Below are positions 28,628 through 38,100 of a stretch of DNA of 64,000 nucleotides, one piece after another. The DNA is taken from the NCBI GenBank assembly GCA_951828585.1, contig OX639991.1:2450576-2514575 (forward strand), read 5' to 3'. Position numbers and translations under genes: made by a program. The notes beneath the pieces were generated by a model. The model worked only from the letters and a program-made list of their open reading frames with translations. It was not told the origin of the DNA and did not search any database. This stretch comes from Longimicrobiales bacterium. GTDB lineage: Bacteria > Gemmatimonadota > Gemmatimonadetes > Longimicrobiales > Gaopeijiaceae. Each line of letters begins with the position of its first letter. Position 1 is the first letter of the stretch.

Positions 28628-29974
28628 ATGCGGCAGCCCCTGGCAGTAGTGTGCGCTGTAGTCGTTTCCTTCGGACTGGGGGTGCTCCTGGCGGGCAGCA
28701 TCGGAGCCCCCGACGGCGAGGCCGAGGCAAGCACCTGGGAACTCGTCGTCCCCGCGGCGGCGGAGCGCATGTGGTTCCCACCGGCCGAGCAGTACGACAA
28801 CGATGGCGAACCCCTGTCCGACGAGAGCTTCGAGGAGCTGATGGCGGCGCTCGAGGTCGCCATGACGGCCGAGGAGACCCTGGCCGACTTCGAGCGGGAG
28901 GCGGATCTGCACCTGTGGAACTTCATCCGCCGGCTCGCGATCCCCGAAGTCAGCGAAGAGCAGAAGGAGCGAATCAACGCGTACATGGACGCCTTGGCCG
29001 AGGAGCACCCCGACAGCCGGGCGATCAGCCAGCGTAGGATGCTCGTCGACAGCTATTCGTCGCCCATGCCGACGATGCCGTCGTTCGTCGGCTTTGCCAC
29101 GCTGTTCCCCGACCCGGAGGGGCTGCCCACCGAGGGTGAGCCTTTCGAGGACGCACAGGTCGATCAGCTGCTGGCGATCCTCGATGCCACGCTCAACGTT
29201 CCCGAAGCCACCGGCAACTTCGAGGAGGAAGCCTCGGTCCCCCTCTGGCAACTGGGGATGCAGCTGCAGCGCGGAGCCGTCAGCGAGGAACAGACCGCGC
29301 GCGTGGTGGCCTTTCTGGACAAGCTCGCGGACAAGTACCCGGACGGCGCGGAGAAGGTGGACCAGCAGCGGTACCTGATCGAGAACCTCATGCCGGGCAG
29401 GGTAGCCCCCAACATCGTCGGCACGGATACGGAGGGGGTCGACTTCGAACTCGAAGACTACCGGGGCAGGATCGTCGCCCTGATCTTCTCCGGGCAGTGG
29501 TGCGGGCCGTGCCGCGGCGAATACCCGTACCAGCGCGCCATGCTGGACATCTTCGAGGAGGACGATGTGGCGCTGCTGGGCGTGAACAGCGACGCCGTGC
29601 TGGACACGATCGTGCAGGCCAAGGAAAGGGAGGGCCTCGCCTACCGCACCTGGTGGGACGGGCACGACCAGCCGGACGCCGAGTATGCGGCTACCGAGGG
29701 GCCGATCGCGACGCAGTGGAACGTGCTGGGCTGGCCGCAGATCTACGTCCTGGACGAGGAGGGCGTGATCCGGCACACGGACAAGCGCGGGGGTGGGCTG
29801 ATTGCCGCGGTGGACGCGCTGCTGATGGACAAGAGGATGCGCGAGTTCGAGGCGCAGCGCGAGGCTGCGGAGGCCGAGGCGGAGGCGGAGGAGGCGGCCG
29901 AAGGGGACGAGGGGGAAGCGAACGAGGCGGGTAAGGCAGACGGCAATTCCGCGACTGAAGCGGAGAGAGGATAG
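28628..29974 (+). CDS. Membrane-anchored TlpA-like thioredoxin, paralogue 4 (double helical module)
   Basis: 448 residues from ATG 28628, chosen because AAGAGAGGT precedes it exactly as in paralogue 3; an in-frame ATG at 28583 lacks this. Anchor 5-23, modules about 63-145 and 173-255, linker MPGRVAPNIVGTDTEG, WCGPC at 291-295, cis-Pro in LGWPQIYVLD, and the longest acidic/Ala tail of the set. The stop is 5 bp before the start of paralogue 5, so the two are probably co-translated. Confidence 0.85.
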   Translation: MRQPLAVVCAVVVSFGLGVLLAGSIGAPDGEAEASTWELVVPAAAERMWFPPAEQYDNDGEPLSDESFEELMAALEVAMTAEETLADFEREADLHLWNFIRRLAIPEVSEEQKERINAYMDALAEEHPDSRAISQRRMLVDSYSSPMPTMPSFVGFATLFPDPEGLPTEGEPFEDAQVDQLLAILDATLNVPEATGNFEEEASVPLWQLGMQLQRGAVSEEQTARVVAFLDKLADKYPDGAEKVDQQRYLIENLMPGRVAPNIVGTDTEGVDFELEDYRGRIVALIFSGQWCGPCRGEYPYQRAMLDIFEEDDVALLGVNSDAVLDTIVQAKEREGLAYRTWWDGHDQPDAEYAATEGPIATQWNVLGWPQIYVLDEEGVIRHTDKRGGGLIAAVDALLMDKRMREFEAQREAAEAEAEAEEAAEGDEGEANEAGKADGNSATEAERG

Positions 29975-29979
29975 GAAAA

Positions 29980-31278
29980 ATGCGTCGATCCCTGGCAATC
30001 ATCGGTGCGGTAGTTGTTTCGTTCGGGCTGGGCGTGCTCCTGGCCGGCGGCATGGGAGCTCCCGCCGAAGAGGGAGTGGCCGTCCCCGCCGAGCTGGACA
30101 TCCCCGTCGCCGCGGAGCGTCCCTGGTTCGCGGACGCGGCCCAGTACGACAACGGGGGCGAGCCGCTCTCGGATGAGAGCTTCGAGGAGCTCATGAAGGC
30201 CCTCCACGTGGCCATGACCGACGAGGAGACTCTGGCGGACTTCGAGCGCGAGGCGGACTTCCATCTCTGGAGCTTCACGCGGCGCATCGCCGTCCCCGAA
30301 GTCGGCGAGGAGCAGCAGGAGAAGATCAACGAATACCTGGACGCCCTGGCCGAGCAGCACCCCGACAGCCGCGACATGATCGAGCGGAGCCGGAGCATGC
30401 TGGGCTACTATGCGACCGCCCTGCCGGAGATGCCGTCCTTTGTCAGCCGTGCCCTGTCGGTGCCGGGACTCATGGTGTATCCGAGCGCCGGCGAGATGTT
30501 CACGGACGCCCAGCTGGACCGGATCGTCGCGGCGCTCGATGCCGTCTTCGCCCTTCCCGAGTCAACCGCCGACTTCGAGAGTGGTGTCGAGGTCTCCATG
30601 TCGAGCATAGGCTGGGGACTGCAGCGGGGACGCATGAGCGACGAGCAGACCGCGCGCGTGGCGGAGGAGCTGGTGGCGCTAAAGGAAGCGTATCCCGCCG
30701 CCGCCGAGGCGCTAGACAGGGTGCGATTCCATATCGAATACCTGATGCCCGGCCGGGTGGCCCCCAACATCGTGGGCACGGACACCGAGGGCGTCGAGTT
30801 CGAACTGGAGGATTACCGCGGCAAGATCGTGGCCGTGATCTTCTCCGGGCAGTGGTGCGGGCCGTGCCGCGGCGAGTATCCCTACCAGCGTGCCATGCTG
30901 GATCATCTCTTCGAGGAAGAGGACGTCGCGCTGCTGGGCGTCAACAGCGACGCGGAGCTGGAGACGATCGTCGAAGCCAAGAAGGAGGAGCGCCTCGGCT
31001 ACCGGACCTGGTGGGACGGACACAGCCAGCCGGACGCCGAGATCGTGGCCGCCGAGGGGCCGATCGCGACCGAATGGGGCGTGTACGGATGGCCCACGAT
31101 CTTCGTCCTCGATCAGGGCGGTGTGATCTTGCACGTGAACAAGCGCGGGGGCGCGCTGATCGAGACGATCGACAAGCTGGTGATGGAGAAGCGGATGCGC
31201 GGGTACCAGGCGGAGGCGGAGGCGGAGGCCGAGGTCGATTCAGAGGAGCAACCTGATCCTCCCCGCCTAAACGGTTGA
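29980..31278 (+). CDS. Membrane-anchored TlpA-like thioredoxin, paralogue 5 (double helical module)
   Basis: 432 residues. Ribosome site AGGA just before the ATG. Anchor 5-23, modules about 63-145 and 175-257, WCGPC at 292-296, cis-Pro in YGWPTIFVLD. Module B is the most diverged of the array: the conserved aromatic FWRF/LWQL stretch is replaced by VSMSSIGWGL, hinting at changed specificity. The 3' end overlaps the convergent gene by 12 bp, which closes the array. Confidence 0.85.
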   Translation: MRRSLAIIGAVVVSFGLGVLLAGGMGAPAEEGVAVPAELDIPVAAERPWFADAAQYDNGGEPLSDESFEELMKALHVAMTDEETLADFEREADFHLWSFTRRIAVPEVGEEQQEKINEYLDALAEQHPDSRDMIERSRSMLGYYATALPEMPSFVSRALSVPGLMVYPSAGEMFTDAQLDRIVAALDAVFALPESTADFESGVEVSMSSIGWGLQRGRMSDEQTARVAEELVALKEAYPAAAEALDRVRFHIEYLMPGRVAPNIVGTDTEGVEFELEDYRGKIVAVIFSGQWCGPCRGEYPYQRAMLDHLFEEEDVALLGVNSDAELETIVEAKKEERLGYRTWWDGHSQPDAEIVAAEGPIATEWGVYGWPTIFVLDQGGVILHVNKRGGALIETIDKLVMEKRMRGYQAEAEAEAEVDSEEQPDPPRLNG

Positions 31279-32400
31279 GTCCTTGGGGGAGCGGGCCTCT
31301 TCCGCCCCTGGCGAACGAGAAGCTGTCGAGTGGCGGTCCAGAAACTCGTCGGTGTGCTCGGGAAGGAGCAGGTTGTCGGCGATCGCAGCGATCTCCTCGG
31401 CTTCGCGCCACGCCTGCTCCAACTGCGCCAGTTCGCCTTCAAGCGCGCGCCGTTCCTGCTCTTCATGCAGCGCCATCTCCAGCGCGAGGCGCGTGGGCTT
31501 GGGCATCTTGCGGACCCATCCGGGCCCGGACAGCCGGATTGTCCCCCAGCGCCCGGGCGTGGGGACCTCGCGCGCAGTGGCAGCGGACCCTCGCTCGGTG
31601 GAATCGGCGACAAACCGATGCGGGTCGCCGTGGAATTCGATCCGGGACACCGCTTCCCTGATGTGGTGAGGCGTAGCGCCTGCGCCATTGACCAGGGGAA
31701 GGATGGTGGTGATGGCTCGCGCGGCATCGTCGCCCTCGAACGAGTCCGGGGCTTTCCGTGAGAACGGCCCCTTGTGGATCTCGATGCGAAAGCCGGGTTC
31801 GTCGTCAGCGGCCAGTATGCGGACGAATTGGGTGACCTGGTCCCGTGTGAGCGTGCAGGGCGTGCCGTTGGAGCGCCGAAACCGGGCTGAATTGGCCTGC
31901 CTGTTCAGCAATCGCTGCACCGTCACCAGGACCGCCCCGGCGACTCCGCCGCCCAGCCCAGCTGCCGCAGCTCCTCCGATCAATCCGCCCATCGTCAAGT
32001 TGATGGTCGTCGAGGTAGCGACGTTCGCCACGGCGGCCGCCGACCCGGCCGCGATCCAGCGCCGACGTCGACGGCGGAACTGGTCGCCGTAGCGCCAGGC
32101 GGCGAACTCGGGACGGAGGGGCTCGCCGATGCGGACCAGTTCGAGGCCTTCGCTGTGCCGCGCCAGGCCGATATTCTCGGTGGACGTGCGGATCCGCGTT
32201 GCGCGGAAGAGTTTTTCGCAGGTCTCGACCGCCTCCCAGCGCTCTTCGAGGGGGGTGAGGTTCCAGCGCTCGCAGCTGCGGCAAACCACCCAGAGGCGGC
32301 CCTTCGCCGGATCGAAGGCAAGGCGACGGCCGACCGGGAAGGCCTCGACGACCTCGTTGGAGCCGAGGGACTTCTTGCAGAACAAGCAGGTCCGGTACAT
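31267..32400 (-). CDS. Zinc-ribbon membrane protein of unknown function
   Basis: 377 residues from ATG 32400 (AGAGAGGGA directly upstream; a longer frame to 32427 lacks a site). The N-terminus has two CxxC pairs, CLFCKK and CRSCERW, suggesting a zinc ribbon. A basic stretch RRRRRRW then precedes one or two hydrophobic segments (about 118-163, GLIGGAAAAGLGGGVAGAVLV). The C-terminal half is soluble and ends in a Glu-rich helix. I do not recognise a named family. It converges on the last thioredoxin gene. Confidence 0.7.
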   Translation of the reverse strand: MYRTCLFCKKSLGSNEVVEAFPVGRRLAFDPAKGRLWVVCRSCERWNLTPLEERWEAVETCEKLFRATRIRTSTENIGLARHSEGLELVRIGEPLRPEFAAWRYGDQFRRRRRRWIAAGSAAAVANVATSTTINLTMGGLIGGAAAAGLGGGVAGAVLVTVQRLLNRQANSARFRRSNGTPCTLTRDQVTQFVRILAADDEPGFRIEIHKGPFSRKAPDSFEGDDAARAITTILPLVNGAGATPHHIREAVSRIEFHGDPHRFVADSTERGSAATAREVPTPGRWGTIRLSGPGWVRKMPKPTRLALEMALHEEQERRALEGELAQLEQAWREAEEIAAIADNLLLPEHTDEFLDRHSTASRSPGAEEARSPKDSTV

Positions 32401-32460
32401 TCCCTCTCTGGTGGTGGGATTCTGCAAGGTGGCCGAATCGCGCGGCCGTCAGCCCTAAAC

Positions 32461-34038
32461 CTAAAGATACGTCGCCGGCGGCATCCCGAAGATGTTGTCG
32501 ATCAGTTCGCGCGCCTGCGGCGGGACGCCCTTGAGCGACGATGGAATCCCCAGTGCGCGCATCTCCTCCACCGCCCGCTTCAGCACCAGCGCGCCGGTCA
32601 GATCGATCCGGCCCAGACCCTCGAGGTGAATGACCACCTCGGAAACGCCACCCGCATCCGTGAGCCGACTCATCAGCGCCTCTTCCAGGCGGGGCGCCGA
32701 GGCGAACCAGAGGATCCCCATCACCTCCAGGTGCAGCACATCCCCCTCCATCCAGCTGTGGAAGCCGGCCCGCCGTTCCCGCCACACGTGAATGGCCAGC
32801 GACATGAGGATCCCCAGCAGCAAGGCCTGTTCGATCCGCGGCGCCAGCAACAGGCACAGTGCCAGCGTGAGCCACACCACGAGCGCCTGAATCCGGGAAA
32901 GCGTCCACACGTTGAGGAGAAGGCGCGGCCGCACCAGTCCGCCCACCGCTGCGATCACGATCCCGGCGAGCACCGCCTTCGGCAGTGAGGACAGGACCCC
33001 GGCGAAGGGGAGGAAGACGAGCACGGCCAGTCCGGTGATGGCGCCGGACCAGCGGCTGCCCGCGCCCGAAAGGTGGTTGAGGCTGCTGCGCGACAGGGAT
33101 CCGTCGGCCGCCATTCCTCCGCACACCCCCGACACGAGGTTGGCCGCGCCCTGGGCCAGGAATTCGCGGTCCGGACTCCAGTGGGCCCGGTCCTGGTTGG
33201 CGAAGCTGCGGGCGATGGCGGTCGTTTCGGCAAAGCCCACCAGCGCGATCACCACGCCCGGAACGACCAGCGCCGGCAGCATCCCCCAGGGCAGGGCAAG
33301 GCTGATGGGAGGCAGCGAACCCGGGATGTCGCCCACGATCGGGCCCTGATAGCCGGCCAGCACCGAGAAGAGCACCCCACCGAGCACGGCGACCAGGGCG
33401 CCGGGAAAGAGCGGGTGGATCCGGCGCGCCAGCAGGGTGATCGCCACGGTGAGGACGGTCAGCACCAGGGCGATGAGGTTCCACGAACCCGGGCTGCCCA
33501 GGACGCGGATGGTGTTCCCGACGAGTCCGCTCTCGCCCGCCGACGCTACGCCAAGCGTGGACGGAAACTGGGACAGGAGGATGAGGATGGCCGCCCCGGA
33601 GGTGAAGCCGCGGACAACGGGCTGCGACATGAGGTAGGTGACCTTGCCGGCATGCACGATGGCGATGGCCAGCCGGGTCACGCCGACGATCAGGGCCAGA
33701 AGGGCGGCCGCGCGCACATATTCCGCGCTCCCGGGCACGGCAATGGTGACCAGGGCGCCGTGGGTCAGCAGGGCGGTGAGGGCGACGGGACCCGTCTGCA
33801 GGTAGGGGCACGATGCGAAGACGCCCGCCGCGAGGAGGGGAAGCGCCGATGCGTAGAGGCCGTGTACGCTGGGCAGGCCCGCCAGCTCGGCGTAGGCCAT
33901 GCTCTGGGGGATGATAAGCAGGGTGACGCTGAGCCCCGCGATCACGTCCCGCGAGGAGAAGCGGCGCCCGGTCCAGGCTTCGGCGCCGACGACGGGGGCG
34001 TCGCCGGCGCGCTTGCGACTCGGAACGGGGGTGCTCAT
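32461..34038 (-). CDS. SulP family anion transporter with STAS domain
   Basis: 525-residue SLC26/SulP transporter. The membrane domain (about 28-410) begins with the signature DVIAGLSVTLLIIPQSMAYAELAGLP and includes GFAETTAIARSFA. A C-terminal STAS domain (about 430-520, ILWFASAPRLEEALM, GRIDLTGALVLKRAVEEM) follows. Members move sulfate, bicarbonate or related anions. Its start overlaps the stop of the TorD-like gene (ATGA, 34035-34038), placing it in the molybdoenzyme operon. There, sulfate efflux is a sensible though unproven role. Confidence 0.88.
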   Translation of the reverse strand: MSTPVPSRKRAGDAPVVGAEAWTGRRFSSRDVIAGLSVTLLIIPQSMAYAELAGLPSVHGLYASALPLLAAGVFASCPYLQTGPVALTALLTHGALVTIAVPGSAEYVRAAALLALIVGVTRLAIAIVHAGKVTYLMSQPVVRGFTSGAAILILLSQFPSTLGVASAGESGLVGNTIRVLGSPGSWNLIALVLTVLTVAITLLARRIHPLFPGALVAVLGGVLFSVLAGYQGPIVGDIPGSLPPISLALPWGMLPALVVPGVVIALVGFAETTAIARSFANQDRAHWSPDREFLAQGAANLVSGVCGGMAADGSLSRSSLNHLSGAGSRWSGAITGLAVLVFLPFAGVLSSLPKAVLAGIVIAAVGGLVRPRLLLNVWTLSRIQALVVWLTLALCLLLAPRIEQALLLGILMSLAIHVWRERRAGFHSWMEGDVLHLEVMGILWFASAPRLEEALMSRLTDAGGVSEVVIHLEGLGRIDLTGALVLKRAVEEMRALGIPSSLKGVPPQARELIDNIFGMPPATYL

Positions 34039-35066
34039 CGGGCGGTCGCGGTGGTGGGCGATCGGTCACTGGGGCTCGCGGGCTCGCCCGGCGCCGGATC
34101 CGGGGGCGCGGGAGTGGATCCGGAGTGAAGCTCTTCGGACAGCTCTCTCAGCACGAGGGCGGTTTTCTCGGCGCGCTTCGACCACCACGCGGCAATCGGA
34201 GCGGGTCCCCTCGCCGTGACCCTGTCGCTCCAGTCCTCGGCGTGGCGAGCCAGCCAGCTCAGCGTCCGTCCCGGATCCTGTGCCAGAAACGCGTTCAGGA
34301 CGTAGCGCCGCTCGCCGGCGCGGCAGGCCAGTCCCGCCTCCTCCCCGAGGCGTTCCAGGTCGTCCCGCAGGAGGATCACGCCGGAGCGCACCGGCGCCAG
34401 CAGCGAAGCGATGAAGGCCGCGCCCCCTTCAACGCGCGGGTCCGCGAACTCCGGAGCGTCGCGCAACGCGGCCGGGAGATAGTTGGGGGACTCGATCTCC
34501 AGTTGTGACAGCGCGTCATGCACAAGCGCCGCCCACGCCTCGTAGAAGGGGACGCCGCACCCCTCGAAAGAAGTCAGGTAGGGCCCGGTCCAGGACGCCA
34601 GATGTTCCCAGAGCAGGGTCGCGCGAGCCTGTGTGAGGAGTGCCCGCCGCGCGGGGTCGGACTCTTCCCCGCGCCACTGTTCCAGAGCGGCCAGCAATCC
34701 GAGCAGCGCAGCCAGGTGGTCGGCTTCACGGTTGGGACCGTCGGCTCCAATGACTTCCTCGCCACCCAGAGGGACCCCACCCGAATCCCCCTCCAATCCC
34801 AGCGCCCGCCTAAACCCCGCGATCCGGTCCCGCGCCTCGCCCCCCAGCATCCCCTCCGCCCCGAGATACACCGACGCGTACGGATACCGCTGCTGCACAA
34901 CCACCCTCGCTTGCTCCGCCGGGGCAGGCACCGCCGGGAGGCCGAGCGCCGCCGCGACCCGCGCATGCTCCGGCGACGGAGACTCGATCAGCGAACCGAG
35001 TGCGCGGAAGAGTTCCATCAGCCGGAAGTGTGAACAGGTGAAGCGAAGCGGCCAGCGCGGATGCAT
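34035..35066 (-). CDS. TorD/DmsD-type molybdoenzyme chaperone
   Basis: 343 residues. All-helical TorD family landmarks: PYASVYLGAEGMLGGEARDRI early and the READHLAALLGLLAAL motif in the middle. These chaperones bind the apo catalytic subunit and help insert molybdopterin cofactor. The start is uncertain: ATG 35066 is given, ATG 35018 (MELFRALGSL) is possible, and neither has a strong ribosome site, in keeping with translation reinitiation after the catalytic subunit gene 39 bp upstream. The C-terminal Pro-rich tail (TPAPPDPAPGEPASP) is unusual. Confidence 0.8.
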   Translation of the reverse strand: MHPRWPLRFTCSHFRLMELFRALGSLIESPSPEHARVAAALGLPAVPAPAEQARVVVQQRYPYASVYLGAEGMLGGEARDRIAGFRRALGLEGDSGGVPLGGEEVIGADGPNREADHLAALLGLLAALEQWRGEESDPARRALLTQARATLLWEHLASWTGPYLTSFEGCGVPFYEAWAALVHDALSQLEIESPNYLPAALRDAPEFADPRVEGGAAFIASLLAPVRSGVILLRDDLERLGEEAGLACRAGERRYVLNAFLAQDPGRTLSWLARHAEDWSDRVTARGPAPIAAWWSKRAEKTALVLRELSEELHSGSTPAPPDPAPGEPASPSDRSPTTATAR

Positions 35067-35105
35067 CGCCGCGCGAATGCCGGGGGGATTCTGTCCACGG
35101 GCCGC

Positions 35106-38100
35106 TTAGGGATCGGATTGCGGCCCGCGTCCAGACCGCCCTTCCCCATCAACCGCGGCCTGACCACCATTGCCCGCCTCGTCCGGCAGCCGGAACGCCG
35201 CCCGCTCCGGCCTCACGGGGCGCAGCAGCCAGTGCGGCCGGCGAGTGCCATCGGGAGAATGCCGCGCGGCGGACCGGGTCAGCTTCAGCCACCGCCGGAA
35301 CGTCCGCCGCGACTTCGCCGTGTCGACCACGATGTCCCCATAACCGTCGCCCGCCGCCGCCTTCCTCACGCGCACCGCCTGGTGCCAGCAGTGCGCACCC
35401 GACACCGGATCGGGCTGCACGGGAAAGGTCATGTTCTGGTGCACGCCCACATCCGTCCACCAGATCCGCGACGTGTCGGGATCGTTCGACCGGAACGGCC
35501 CCGTCCCCCGCTTCCTTTCCATCCCCCAACCGCTCCCCTCGCGGTTGAGCGCCACCGTGGCCATCGACTGGCGCGGCCCGTCCCCCGTCTTCCACCGCCC
35601 CATGTGGTGCGAGCACGCCACCACCCCGGGATGGATGCCCTCGATCACCCACGCCTTCACCACGAAGTGCCCGATCTCTGTCTCGACCCGGACCAGGTCA
35701 CCCGTCTCCACGCCCACCCGCGCCGCGTCGCGCGGATGGAGCCATAACGGGTTGGTGTGCGCGATCTCGTTCAGCCACTTCGCGTTGGCGCTGCGGGTGT
35801 GGATCTGCACCGGGAGCCGGAAGGTCGATATCAGGCACATCTGGTCCCCATCCAGCTTCGACCTGTGCACGTGGCTGCGCACGTAGCCCGGGACGGCCAG
35901 CTCCGGCCATCCCCACTCGGCCAGCGTCCTCGACCAGAATTCGAGCCGCCCCGAGGGCGTCGGAAAGCCCTTCCGCACCGCGCCGTCCACCTCGACCCCC
36001 ACCCGCCGCCGCCCCTCCCCGTCGCCATCGAGCGGCGGCAGCGGCACCACATTCAGCGCCGGCGGCGCCCCGGCACGCGTAAAGGCCCGCCCGTCAGCGT
36101 CCACATGCACATCGTCCAGTTCACCGTCCGGTACCGGCTCCTCGTAGACCGCCCCGATCGTCGCGTCGATCTCGAAGGCCCCGTAGCGGCGCATGTACTG
36201 GAGCGGCGTGAGGCCTTCCCGCGCGGCCTTCTCGGGCAGCCCCGGAACCGAGTTCTCGAAGATCCAGCCGTAGTACTCGTCCACGGTCATCTTCTCGCCC
36301 GGCCGCTCGCGCGACTCGAAGAACTCGCGGATCCCCAGCGAGCCGTCGGGATCGATCCGCCAGGTCAGCTCGATCCAGAACTCGTTCTCCTCCCACACCT
36401 CGCCCGGGGTGACGTCGCGGGTGGACGCGATCTCTTCGCCGAGACGCTCCCGCGCCGCGCGCAGCACCGGCTGCCTGAAACCGACCCAGAGCCCGTCGTA
36501 CTGCTCGTACGAGGTCAGGTCGTGGCGCTCCGACGAGTGGCCCATGGGCAGGACGTAGTCCGCGAAGAAGGCGGTCTCGTTCCAGGTCGGGGTGAGCGCC
36601 ACATGCAGCCCGATCCGCCCGGGGTCGGTGAGCATTTCGATCCAGGAGAAACCGTCGGGGTTGGTCCAGACGGGGTTGTAGACGCGGGTGAAATAGACGT
36701 CCAGGCGGCGGTCCTGCTCCCGAACCAGGTGGGGCAGCAGGAACGACATCTCCATCAGGCTGAGGGGGTAGTCGGCGGGCCAGGTGAGATCGTTCCAGTG
36801 TTTCGGGTGCCTTGGGGGCATGCGAATGGGCCGTGGAACAAATTTGTTCCACGAATTCGGGTACGTCCCGCCGGGCACCGCAATGGCGCCGAGGAGCGCG
36901 TTCAGCATGAAGAGGGCGCGCGCGACCTGCCAGCCGCCCAGGTTGCCCGCGGCGGCGCTCCGCCAGTTGTGGGTGGAGAGCCGGGTGCCGGCCCCCGCGA
37001 CGACTTTCGCCACCTCGGCGAGCGTTTCAGCTGAAACGCCGCTCTCGGCGGCCGCGAAGTCGAAGGTGTACTCGGCGTAGAGGTCGCCGAGCGCGCGCTC
37101 GAAGGCCTCGAAGATGACGGGCTCGCCGGGGTGGTTCTCCTCCAGGTATTCGCGCCAGTTCCACCACCGCTTCACAAACGCCTTGTTGTAGCGGCCGGAG
37201 GTTATCAGGTGGTTGGCAATCGCCAGCATCACCGCCGCTTCGGAGCCCGGGTAGGTGGACAGCCAGTGGTCGGCGTGGGTGGCGGTGTTGGAGAGGCGGG
37301 TGTCGAAGACAATCAGCTTCGCGCCCCGCTTCTTCCCCTCCATGACGCGCTGGGCGTGCGGGTTGAAGTAATGGCCGGCCTCCAGGTGACTGCTGACCAG
37401 CAGGATGACCTGGGCGTTTTCGTGATCGGGGCTGGGACGGTCCATCCCCATCCATAGATGATAGCCCGCGCGCGCGCCCGAAGAGCAGATGTTGGTGTGC
37501 GAGTTGTGTCCGTCGATGCCCCACGCGGCCAGCGTGCGTTCGGTGAAGCCGTCTTCGCCGGGACGGCCGACGTGGTACATGACCTCGTCGTGCCGGTCCT
37601 CGTCGATGGCGGCGCGGATCCGCCCGGCGATGTCGTCCAGGGCCTCGTCCCACCCGACCGGCTCCCACTTCCCCTCCCCGCGCTCCCCGGCGCGTTTCAA
37701 GGGCGTGAGTATCCGGTCCGGGTCGGTGAGCTGGGTGACGGTGGCGGGGCCTTTGGCGCAGTTGCGGCCGCGGGAACCGGGGTGCTCCGGGTTGCCCTCG
37801 AATTTGCGGACTTCGAGGGTGTCGCGGTCGACGTACGCGAGCAGACCGCACGCCGATTCGCAGTTGAAGCAGGTGGTCGGGACCAGCATGTAGCGGCGTT
37901 CGACGCGTTCGGGCCACGCCTTCGAGTCGAGTTCAACCCAGTCGCTCCAGCGCTCCTTGGGGGGGAAGGCGGCCAGGTGGACACGGCTCGCGCCGGGGTA
38001 GAAGGTCTCGCCGCGGGCCTCCGTTTCGGCCCGGGCGGCGGAGACGCGGCGGTTGAGGTCGTCGAGGTTGGGGCGTGTCCGGCCTGCTGCCGGTCCGCCG

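Noticed and set aside
36832-36853. 22-bp perfect palindrome inside the molybdoenzyme catalytic subunit gene
   Set aside because: It encodes the conserved SWNKFVP stretch in frame and lies far from any start, so coding constraint explains it.
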